A stretch of DNA of 64,000 nucleotides from Anticarsia gemmatalis. Taxonomy: Eukaryota; Arthropoda; Insecta; Lepidoptera; Erebidae. The notes beneath the pieces are model-generated. The model was not told where the DNA came from. It searched no databases and saw nothing but the letters and a program-made list of their open reading frames with translations. The stretch is taken from assembly GCF_050436995.1 (NCBI RefSeq), contig NC_134765.1:2383501-2447500 (forward strand), read 5' to 3'. Below, in pieces: positions 24,059 through 33,420 of this stretch; the stretch's first letter is position 1; each line of letters opens with the position of its first letter. A program made the position numbers and the translations under genes.

Positions 24059-25599
24059 CATACGTCGGACTGCATCGAACGTCGTCAGTGTTCCATCCTA
24101 CGTGACGAATGCTCTACGTACCTTCTATGAATAGGGCTGTACACAATACTATTTGTACTGTAAAGGATATCCCATGACATAGTTTTGAAATGTTGTTTTA
24201 CTAGTCTTTATAGAATGAGTCAGTCAAATCGGTATGTGTATGTACAAATGCCGAGTTATCAGGTTCGAATCCCTTGCTATACCAAAATGTCTGAGTTTTT
24301 ATGGCTGTAAATTTGCTACTTATAAGAATAGGTTAACCTACTAAAATACTGATTTATCAGATGGAAATTTTAAGTTTAGTTCCTTTTTCATTCCAGGAAC
24401 AGTCAAGAAACGCGACGTATTTTTTTTTTTAAAATAAATGATTTCAAAAATGGTTTCAACGAAAAAAATGCCCTCGATATACGAGCACCTATTTACATTC
24501 CCCGCATTTAAACCAAATATTTTCGTCAGTAGCCACATTAACGAGTTTGTACAAACAGTTTAAACAGTATTGTGTCAACCCTGTGAATCAACTGCGTAAA
24601 CACACATGCAATCCAACGTGCGAATAACGTGCCGGGCCCAGGCCACACCTCTCGCGGCCTTGGGACATAGATAAATAATTACTTACTTTTTTCATAACTT
24701 TTTTACATGCATTGATTGTTTATAGATAATTGTCAGCCAGTTAATTCGGTTTTAAATATATGAAATATGGACTTAAACATATCTAAAAGTTTATGGCGTT
24801 TGTTATCTGAACAGTATGCAACTGCCGACCGTGAAGTCTCGGGTTCGGTTGTCGAGTAAGGCCATTTTCAATTGCTGGTGGAACATTCTTAATGTGTCAA
24901 AACTCCAGGAGTAGCCTGTAATTTTGTCATTTGGTAAGAGGCTTGGTTCAACCACAGATATAAGTCAGACAACTCAGCTTCCTCACGGAAAAAGGTGTCG
25001 TTGTTTCACGGAACCAACATATCTTATAATTTTTTTACGGAACGTTGAAAAATGGGTGTTTATTCCACATCATACGGATATTCCTCTACCAACACTTACA
25101 AATGTGAAGCGTAACGCTATAACAAACAAAAATAAAAACTCAAAACAAATACATTAACACTAGGCTTAAGATTTCAGCATTCAATTTTCAGTTACTACAA
25201 CCTACAAATTCTAAGAAGCTGCTCCTATTCCGTCGTTATTACGGAAATATGACGTGTAATTTTCTAGAATGCAGTCAGAGCATAGCACATTGCACATGTT
25301 GTCACAGCTACTAAGAACGCATGCGAGTCAACGTGCGACCGTGCGACGTACAAGTACCGACCTACGACAATCTCGTGTCCTATCGACGAGTACGACACGA
25401 TTTGACACGAGTTTCACGACATTTTTTTAATGATTGAATGTTTTACAACGTGGATAATAAAGTGTTAGCTTGTTTTGTTTATTTGTTACTGACTAAGATA
25501 TTAACTCATTCGTAATGTCTTGAGAAGTGGCTTTACGTGCTGTGAAGTACGAAGGTCTACGACTTTAACTCCGGGCAATTTATGCAAAAAATCTTAACA
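24059..25599. other. non-coding stretch with two CpG-rich blocks
   Basis: About 24605-24665 is GC-rich (AACGTGCCGGGCCCAGG). About 25290-25420 has clustered ACGACACGA and GTGCGAC motifs. B-box-like fragments occur near 24260 (GGTTCGAATCCC) and 24843 (CGGGTTCGGTTG) and may be SINE remnants. No gene. Confidence 0.4.
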
Positions 25600-25682
25600 G
25601 CAAACTAAGAAAATAATTTTGGCCCGACCCAGGATTGGAACCCCAGCACGGCAGTCTCTGTAAGACCAGCATGGAGCGAGAT
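25600..25682 (-). mobile_element. SINE head fragment
   Basis: GGCCCGACCCAGGATTGGAACCC is a decayed reversed B-box region similar to 26936-26960, followed by CCAGCACGGCAGTCTCTG. Only the tRNA-like end of the SINE is visible. Confidence 0.45.
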
Positions 25683-25927
25683 TGCTCAAGATAGGGTATT
25701 TTGAAAGGAAAAGAAAGAAACCCTACAAAAAAAAGTTTAAAAATACCTGCTAATCACGAGCTTTCGGATTCAAAGAGCAATCCTGGTTGCAATCGTCTAT
25801 TCTTAATTAAATTAGAATATTTCATAATTAAATTACCCCAGAGTTTGTTACATGCTCGGTAGGTATATGGCAAAAGAACTATTTTGTTGTTAAAATAATA
25901 CTTTATTTTTCATTGTGTTTAATATCT
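25683..25927. other. non-coding stretch
   Basis: Nothing distinctive. Confidence 0.3.
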
Positions 25928-25980
25928 CTGTAGAATGTGTAAGTTACTCAAAGGCTTTGAGTAACTTACACATTCTACAG
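25928..25980. repeat. near-perfect 53-bp palindrome
   Basis: The 26-bp arm CTGTAGAATGTG..TACTCAAAG at 25928-25953 is followed by one G and then its exact reverse complement at 25955-25980. The 1-nt centre makes a microRNA-type loop impossible. The sequence would extrude as a cruciform. Confidence 0.95.
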
Positions 25981-26831
25981 TTTAGGTACATAAATAAACA
26001 AGGTTTTATGTCGATATTGTTTAGAAAATGGCTGTATTATTATTTCACTTTATTTAGAGGATACACATACATAAGTCTGGAATGTAATAAATTGTAAGAA
26101 ATAGGTAATGCATCAGAACTATAAGTACTTTACTGTGAATAGAATTAAAACTAATTCAAGACTTTGGTTTTTGACCTGCATAATTACGTTATTAATACTT
26201 AATACAGAAGTAATAGTGGTAATTATACTCAATACAGAATTAGAAATTTTAATAGTCGTTAAAACTATTGGAGTGTCTATTTTATTTTACTTTTTCTACC
26301 TTCCATTTAAAATTAGTTCATTATATCCAAACCTTATAAAAAATCTTTTTAATTCATAACTACGAGTTTTAATATAAGTTGTCAAGAATCTATCGAAATC
26401 CATATCAAATACCAGCCCGTTAAGATAGATTTACAAAATTTTCCTTTATTTTCGTATTCTCAATAAAATCGAAACTTTTGCAAATAAACCTATCTCAACA
26501 TTTAAATGTAAAAATAACTCTTTTTAAATAGTGTTATTGCGTACAATAATAGCAATCAAACATTTGATAACATCTTACAGTAATAAAACTATGGAACTAA
26601 TCTTTCTTTGTGCGTGCGAAATCATCACCTGCGTGAAAATTGTACAAAACACATTACGTAAAAGAAACTTTGATATTTGCTACACACATGTAGTAAAATG
26701 TGTTAGAACTCTACGATAAAATTGTGATGATAATACAAAACATACGTAGCATTAAGCCCGCTATAAATGTAGGTATAGGCACGGTGCAGGAAATATACCC
26801 GTGTACCGATATTTACTATAATATATGTATA
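25981..26831. other. non-coding stretch
   Basis: Several overlapping short plus-strand frames of 60-83 codons reflect low stop density in an A-rich stretch. None has recognisable content. Confidence 0.35.
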
Positions 26832-27014
26832 TTAGTCCCATGTAACAAGAGGCGAGCCTATTACAGGACACGTTACTAAACTCCTGGCTACTGTAGAGAA
26901 ATATTTTCTCATGAATAAAAAAATCCGAATAGCACTTTGCCCGACTTGGGAATCGAACCTAAGAGCTCGTGACCAGCAGTCATTTACACTACCGTCCAGA
27001 CTACAAAGGCAGTC
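26832..27014 (-). mobile_element. tRNA-derived SINE
   Basis: Plus strand reads TCCCATGTAACAAGAGGCGAGCCTA (body), then CTTTGCCCGACTTGGGAATCG with the reversed B box GGAATCGAACC, and ends near ACTACAAAGGCAG. Same family as 8252-8715 and 12500-12790. No target duplication could be defined. Confidence 0.7.
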
Positions 27015-27415
27015 ATTACAGAATTGTGATGATCATAGCATACAGTAGGACCGTAGACATGAAACCAATAAAAGACCCGCGGCAGTTTGACAAATGAAAA
27101 GTTTTGTATCAATTGTGAAAAATATAGCTACTTAATTATAAGACTACTTCACGACAAGCTTAAAAACTGTCTAGTAAAGCTACACGTGACAAATGGAAGT
27201 CACGTACCATCAGTCAGTACCATGGTGCAGCTCCATTGTTCCACATGAACGAAAGACTAACATTGAGACCATTATTCCAAGGGAATATCATCGAAAAAAA
27301 ATATTTACGATATCAGTTTTAAGGACAGTCAGGAAGACTATAAAGTTTACTGTGTTTGAAGTGTTCATTACATCATAGAAAAATCATTATACGCCAGTTA
27401 ACCAGATATTAAACA

Positions 27416-27658
27416 CTAGCTGACCCGCGCAACTTCGCTTGTGTGAGAGAATGGGTCATACTTTTCCCCGTTTTTGTAAAAAAAATACTGGTACTCTACT
27501 CCTATCGGTCGTAGCGTGATGATATATAGCGTGATGAGCCTATAGCCTTCCTCAATAAGTAGGCTATCCAACAGTAAAATAATTCTTCAATTAGCACCAG
27601 TAGTTCCTGCGTTTAGCGCGTTCAAAAAAACTCTACAATTTTATAATATTAGTATAGA
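27416..27658 (-). mobile_element. Helitron-like element
   Basis: Begins CTAGCTGACCCGCGCAACTT on the plus strand and ends TTATAATATTAGTATAGA. The family microsatellite is reduced and a short GCGTGATGA duplication is present near 27530. Preceded by A and followed by T, fitting AT insertion. Confidence 0.75.
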
Positions 27659-27793
27659 TTGCAAATCCTAAATCATTCCATAACACAAAAATGAACTTCA
27701 ACATTTCAAACCTTCAATTCACTCCACACTAAGCCGACTTCACATCAAAGAGTACTTTTCCTGTCACGTGGATTAAGCTTCGCACGCAGATCT

Positions 27794-27822
27794 TACATAC
27801 ATACATACATACATGCATGCAC
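27794..27822. repeat. CATA microsatellite
   Basis: About five CATA units running into CATGCATGCA. Confidence 0.8.
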
Positions 27823-27901
27823 ACGTACTGAACGTTTTGAATATATTGTCACGCGTTGCGGCCGCACGCCCACCGCTCAGCACATTACGACTGCTTTATA
27901 C

Positions 27902-28307
27902 ATGTTGCAGTCAAAACTTATAACCAGTGAAAACTACTATTGACTAGTAAGATCAGTCAAAACTACTATTGATTAAAGTTTTAACTGAACAGTTATTGGT
28001 CAACAATTGGCTGCAAATGTTTAATCAAAAGTATTTTTGGCTGCTGTTTCAATCAAAACTACTTTTGACCAACCTGGGGGGCTATCACGTATATTTGACA
28101 ACTACATAGTGTACGTCAATTTGATGGTCACTGTTCAGTATATTGCTGCTTTGACGTGACGTGTTAATCACTATAATCTAAGAGAGAAAACAATGTACAG
28201 TATAGTGGCTTTCAAATAGTTGTCCTGGCTGATCAGTCAAAAGTAGTTTTGTCAGATTTTGCTAGTCAATAGTAGTTTTGACTGGTTAAAAGTTTTGACT
28301 GCGACAT
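27902..28307. mobile_element. MITE with a second MITE nested inside
   Basis: The ends ATGTTGCAGTCAAAACTT (left) and the reverse complement of GACTGCGACAT (right) form inverted repeats. They continue inward as GTCAAAACTACTATTGACTAG. The outer ends are flanked by ATAC on both sides (27898-27901 and 28308-28311). The motif AGTCAAAACTACTATTGA recurs several times in each arm as subterminal repeats. The middle is interrupted by the element at 28078-28223. No coding capacity. Confidence 0.75.
28078..28223 (-). mobile_element. MITE, GGGGCTATCAC family, copy 2
   Basis: Reverse complement of much of the element at 7749-7922. Starts GGGGCTATCACGTATATTTG and contains GATGGTCACTGTTCAGTA and GTGGCTTTCAAATAGTTG. 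The far end stops about 20 bp short of the expected terminus. CCTGG occurs on both sides (28073-28077, 28224-28228) and might be a 5-bp target duplication. Confidence 0.65.
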
Positions 28308-29377
28308 ATACGTTCTTCCGGGCTATACAATGAATTCCTCATTTTTCGTAATGTTTACGAAACTGACTTAAAACTTCAAGAACAAAGTCACGAGTAGCAT
28401 TCGCATGTTTTGTTTTCACGTGGAACAAAAATGAGATATCGCAGTTTGGAAAATGACGACAGTTGCAATCTTTTTTTGCAACCATAGCATCTTATTTTGT
28501 TCGATATTTTTTTACCCATTACTGTCTCACTGTCAAAAACATTCTCCTGCCGAAATGAAGAAAGGGTTAGGCCCTAAGTTCCCCACGCTGGCCAAGTGCG
28601 GGTTGGGGACTACGCATACCCTCAATAAATGTCTTCTACGTTTGTATCTCTATCTCTCTTCCATGCTATGAATCCCATATGGTATTAGGGTCAGGTTTCC
28701 TTATCTTTATCCTGTACTTCGTTGTATCCTAGACATCGTCTTCGCAAACTTCACACTCACTCATGTATATGTATTACATTTATAATTATTTCTAAGAAAA
28801 TAATATAAAATCGTTTACTCAGTACGATTCTTTATTGCCCTATACTACACGTGGTCACGTGGTTCTAACTGCTATCTACTCTTAATGATAATGGGAACGC
28901 GTCACAGGTATAATAATATAATTTTATCATTACCTTTCTAAATCTGGATAAGATTTTCACGTGCCTATTATTATATTGAGATAAATATAGCTATTAGTAA
29001 TCAATTTATTGAATGAGAGCAGCACTTATTTATATACTCCAATTGTCTCCAATAGAAAATATCCATACACTACACACTAAATTGTATTTGGATTTAAGAA
29101 AATCTTTTTCCAGACATAGCATCAGCATTTTTCTAGTCTGTAGCTGTAATTTAAAAGCATAAGAAAACATATTTACATTTAAAAATATGTCACCTAAGCA
29201 AAATCGCGGAAAATCCATCCATTCCATTTCATCCAGGAGTACACTTCAATCAAATTACAGCCGGTGCCGGCGGGCTGGGAACAAACGAAGTTAGTCTGAC
29301 CCTAATGGGAATAGGCGTGAATATGGCACGTGCCGTGTGTCTGTGTGAGTGATAACACAGACACTTTTGTTATATTG
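28308..29377. other. non-coding stretch with paired E-boxes
   Basis: At 28535-28632 lies a repeat fragment containing GCTGGCCAAGTGCGGGTTGG. Two CACGTG sites sit 2 bp apart at 28848-28861, with further ones near 28421, 28959 and 29327 (the last inside GGCACGTGCC). No gene. Confidence 0.45.
28535..28632 (+). repeat. interspersed repeat, AAGTGCGGGTTGG type
   Basis: Contains AAGAAAGGGTTAGGCC and CCACGCTGGCCAAGTGCGGG. Related fragments lie at 33275, 58326 and 62450. Possibly the 3' end of a non-LTR retrotransposon, but I cannot prove the class. Confidence 0.5.
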
Positions 29378-29554
29378 CTAGCTTCTGCTCGTGACTTTGC
29401 CTGCGTGAAGGATCAAGGGGTTAAAGTGTTAATACCGGATATAAACTATCTGTGTGCAGAATTTCATCAAAATCTGTTCAGTAGTTTGGGCATGGAAGAG
29501 TATTACACACACATAATGTCCACACAAACTTTCGAATTTGTTATATTAGTAAGA
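29378..29554 (-). mobile_element. Helitron-like element, diverged
   Basis: Starts CTAGCTTCTGCTCGTGACTT (the reverse of AAGTCGCGGGCAAAAGCTAG) and ends near ACTTTCGAATTTGTTATATTA. The interior has TTTCATCAAAATCTGTTCAG. A similar piece (AAAATTGGTTCAGTAGTTT..AAAGAGTTAT) follows at about 29640-29725. A 118-codon open frame across this block is a by-product of the repeat. Confidence 0.55.
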
Positions 29555-29789
29555 TTAATTTGGATAATATATTTTTGCGTTAAAAATGCTGTTTTAATAT
29601 ACACAATACAACGCTGCTTTTTTTTTCAGGTATTCTATAATGTCGCCAAAAATTGGTTCAGTAGTTTTTCCTTGAAAGAGTTATAAAAAACAAACAAATA
29701 CACAGACATACATCCTCACAAACATTGCTTCACGCAGATTATATTTTTCGCAGGTGTTTTGTAATGTAAGTTGTTTGTCCGTCTGCTAT

Positions 29790-29950
29790 AGATAAAGTTA
29801 TTGGGCAGGCGGCAGGCGTGTCGAGCATGTGAGTGTGTGTGTATGTGTAGATACAACGTGCGTTGTGAGTCACAAGCGCGCCCACGTTGCGCGCGCGCCG
29901 CCCGCCTCTACGTCACACACAACGTGCGCCTCACACGGATCTCAGAAACT
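29790..29950. promoter_or_regulatory. CpG-rich block with AP-1 and CRE-like sites
   Basis: Strikingly GC/CpG-rich for this window (CACGTTGCGCGCGCGCCGCC). It contains TGAGTCA (AP-1 consensus) within GTGAGTCAC, TACGTCAC (CRE-like half) and paired CAACGTGCG motifs around it. No convincing reading frame or splice site. Candidate enhancer or promoter; basis is composition and motifs only. Confidence 0.3.
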
Positions 29951-32040
29951 GTGGATGTGGATATTGTATGCCAATCGATTACAAAACAACATTATTGGGT
30001 TCTTTAAGAAACAATATGTCTATAAAAAAATTATTGATTTGAACAATGATAGTTTTCAATGTATCGTTTGCCTTTTAAATGTATTGTCAAAATAATAAAT
30101 AAAATATTTTATGGTGTCTTTATCTATAGAGCAATAATACTGAAATGTATTTTCACGTCATAACTCATGCTATAACCGGATCATAACATAATAAGCTACG
30201 TGAGTAAGTATGTGTAATAATAAAGCACGTTGAATGGCTTGATGGCCGACAGATAGTCGTCCCAAAACATGCAACTGCACGTGTTTCTTCATGCGCGAGG
30301 TGAGGCTCCCGGCCTGGGCTAATGTACACTGAGGGTGGACAGCTAATACGGGGTAAAACTTCCCCACAAATAGGGAGAATTTACCGACAAACGGCCGAAA
30401 GCAAAAACATCATAAAATTTTTGTTAATTGATGTTTAATGATAAATTGAATGGATATTTGAAAAGTATTTATGTTCATTTGATACACATCAAAGTAGCAA
30501 AGACAGAATGATACTTCAAATTTTTTTGAAATGTGGTAGAACTTTTCTGCTCTCGGTCTTAAAACACGTATAATTTTCCCAAGATTTCCTCTACGTAGTG
30601 TTTGTGAATCAGTTTAACATTTTACAATTTGTGTGTATACGTGACGCAATTATTTTACCTTGTCACTAAGATAATGAAATGACACACTATGTTGCGAAAT
30701 TATCAATAAACGTCAAGGAAAAAACGTGAACTGCGACTAATTTAATGTCGTCATAAATAGTTGCATCTACGTAAAGGATTTTTCCTCACCCAAAATCTTA
30801 AATGTGTTACATATAAGATTTATTACGAGTAATGCATGTATGTGTGTATGTACTTACGTATATACAACATGCATTTATTATGGCTTTGATTTCTGCCTAC
30901 CTCTATTTAATAAAGGCGTGATTTTAAGTATGTATGATGCATTCAATGTATAATATTTCAGAAATAGTGCAAGCCACTGATTTTTGAAATAAACGATACC
31001 TTTATATTGTCTACCAAATAATAACGTGCTATAAAAAATATTTAAATTAAACATGCTTTTTTAAATCAAGAAATTATTTATATTGCTAAACATAACACCG
31101 TGTTTTTTATTTAAATAATAGAAATGAAATGGCTGACGTATAATTCCTATATTTACTACCTTATTTTCTTTTATATATGTGGCATATCCAACGAATGATC
31201 ATGGTTACAGCTTGCGGTACTAACTACATAATTGTCTCCGCTATCACCTCTTGTGTTATCAACTGCATTTTAGCTTAACGCCACGTGATTAGTTCACTGT
31301 TAGATGAAAAGACATCGCGATGTTTTCCATTTATTTCCATTAGTCAGCACTTTATGATCAAGTATTTGTATGAATGATAGCATTGAATTGAGAAGGTAAA
31401 TAGTAGCTAGTAGTAGTAATTCTTTGAACTTTAGTGAACTTGTGATAAACAAATTATATTATCATACAATTTTAAAAATGTTTTATATCTATGGAATATA
31501 TATTTATGAAATGAAAGATGAGAATGAGAGAGAGAGAGTGCCACTCACAAAATTTAATATTTAAACAAGAATGCTAGTAAAATTCTCAAAATTTTGGTAA
31601 TTTTTATAAGCAAATATGTATGTACCTATATTGTTATAATTTTTACTTTAACTGAAAGCAAAAGCTAGAGGAATAGTTGTTTTTATTTAATTACTGACTG
31701 CAAATGATTTTGTCTGCAAAAAAGGCTCATAGCCGAAAAATCTTCTCAATTAGTCGGAAGCACTGTTATGTCTACTAGTATCGTAATTATACTTGTAGTT
31801 CAATCAGAGAAACATCATTTACATGCTGAATAATTACTGTAATTAATTGTACTTGTAACCTTTGATGCGAAAGCTGCAGACCATTGCAACAGCATGATTG
31901 ATAGGATACAAAGATACTATGACTGTCGAGTTCCTATCGACTATTTATAAGTATAGTCATTGCAGTTGAATAGCGTTTAAAATTCAGTTACAGGGAAAAA
32001 TAGTATATAGTATAACTATTAGGAAAATCAAGCAATTTAT
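29951..32040. other. non-coding stretch
   Basis: Contains the short repeat at 30878-30935 and a GA run near 31521-31540. A moderately GC-rich patch at 30230-30360 (AGGCTCCCGGCCTGGGC) has no supported gene. Confidence 0.4.
30878..30935 (-). repeat. short interspersed repeat (GGCGTGATT type)
   Basis: GATTTCTGCCTACCTCTATT then GGCGTGATTTTAAGTATG; diverged copy of the family at 5960 and 6665. Confidence 0.5.
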
Positions 32041-32288
32041 ATTTTTACGAGATTCGTGTGCGGGTAACGTGATTCGTAGCACTACAACACATGTTGCTGT
32101 CTCGCTCGCACAGCGTCATGTCTACGCCGGTGCTACACGACCCGTATTCGATTTTCAAACAAGCCATTCCACGTTCGTCACCGAAACAGTTCGCACGCGT
32201 TCCTATCTCTCGTGCACTTCGGTAACAAATTGTTGATACAATCAACTTGTGTTTGATTAGTGAATTGAAACTGTGTTTATTTGACAAC
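32041..32288 (+). promoter_or_regulatory. putative promoter and 5' UTR
   Basis: A CpG-richer block immediately upstream of the predicted start codon, contrasting with the AT-rich flanks (CTCGCTCGCACAGCGTC; CACGCGTTCCTATCTCTCG). There is no clear TATA box. The transition back to AT-rich sequence occurs within the first intron. The transcription start is not defined. Confidence 0.4.
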
Positions 32289-32322
32289 ATGTGTGAAAAA
32301 AGGACCAGAAAAATCAAGAAAG
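32289..32322 (+). CDS. first coding exon of uncharacterised two-exon gene
   Basis: The ATG lies in TGACAACATGTG, a strong insect initiation context. The exon encodes MCEKRTRKIKK plus one base of the next codon. It ends at G|GTACGT, a good 5' splice site. The single leftover base joins the GT at the start of the exon at 45642 to make a glycine codon, so the phases agree. Lys/Arg dominate, continuing the basic character of the next exon. A GC-richer block expected of a 5' UTR sits directly upstream. Exon length and distance make the link an inference. An alternative first exon outside or inside the window remains possible. Confidence 0.5.
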
Positions 32323-33274
32323 GTACGTTTTACTTTTAAAAAAATATTATTTGTTATGATGCATTTTTGTTTTCTGTCATATGTGGGTGGGTAGGGGATG
32401 GGACGGCGCATTGGTGAAAATATAGATTTTTCTTCGTCGGCTTTCGATTGAGATGCATTCTGAATGAAAGTGCTTGCGATATAGACAATATTAGTCGTAT
32501 ATTCGTGTCAGTATTCGTGGGAACTTTGCCGCTGTATGAAATAGCTGTATCATTTCCCTAGAGAACCTAGTCTAGACTTAGTCGTTAACTAGATGGCGTG
32601 TTAGCCGTACATTAGTGCCTAGTACCGTTGTACATGATGTCTAGAAAAGTCTGCTATAGTTTTACACCAGCCGGTACCACACTCCTTTAGAACAAAACAG
32701 TTGCGATGTTGTTTTGTTTTTGTTGCAATGACATTCCAGACATTCAGAGCGTCGACGACTTTTATCATCGACTTTGTTTGAATGTGGGGTGCTCTGTTAT
32801 TATTTACTAGCCATTATTTCTTATGTAATTCAAATATTTATTTACATACATACATAAATTCCCGCTTTAGACCAAAGAACGCCACAACGAAGTTATTTGG
32901 TTCACTCACATTTATAAAAATACTTATTTATTATTTTATTACGCTGGTATTGTATATTATTGAAATTTCTATGTTTTGTATCTAGTTAGTATTAGAAAGG
33001 CGAAAGACTTTTAATGCCACATTGTTTGCAAACAGCTAGTTTCTTAGTCAAAGTAGGTAGAAGGTTTTATTGAAGGTTATAATGTTCTCGGAAATACGAC
33101 TTTCCTGTTCCCGAATGACAATAGAACCTGTCTTTCCTGTGTCTCAAGGTTAAGACAATACGTAATAACCGGGCCAGCTGTTCCTATTATCTAACTTTAT
33201 TCTGTAACAATTGCCTATGAATAATATCCCGACATATAATATAGACAATAATATCCCGATATAACTTAACCGCC

Positions 33275-33420
33275 CCACTGCTGAAGTCTCTTTCTGCAAT
33301 GAGGAAGGGATTAAGTCTTACTAGTCTTACTATTGGGCAAAGGGTTTCTTTCGAAAGAAAAGAAACCGTTTAGACCTTAAATGGACCACGACGGCCAAAT
33401 GCTGGCTTCGTTTTACCTTT
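33275..33420 (+). repeat. interspersed repeat, ACTGCTGAAG type
   Basis: CCCCACTGCTGAAGTCTC, GAGGAAGGGATTAAG and ACGGCCAAATGCTGG match, in order, the family at 28535, 58326 and 62450. A small hairpin around TTTCTTTCGAAAGAAA interrupts it. Confidence 0.45.

Noticed and set aside
24225..24345. SINE suggested by GGTTCGAATCCC near 24260
   Set aside because: Only the B-box motif is clear; no body or tail matches another copy.
25928..25980. microRNA precursor
   Set aside because: The centre is a single base, leaving no loop for Drosha/Dicer-type processing.
29330..29686. 118-codon plus-strand frame
   Set aside because: It spans a reversed Helitron-like element (29378-29554) and a related fragment; no ATG-led conserved protein.
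32045..32317. 90-codon minus-strand frame
   Set aside because: Antisense to the putative promoter and first exon of the plus-strand gene; no splice or homology support.
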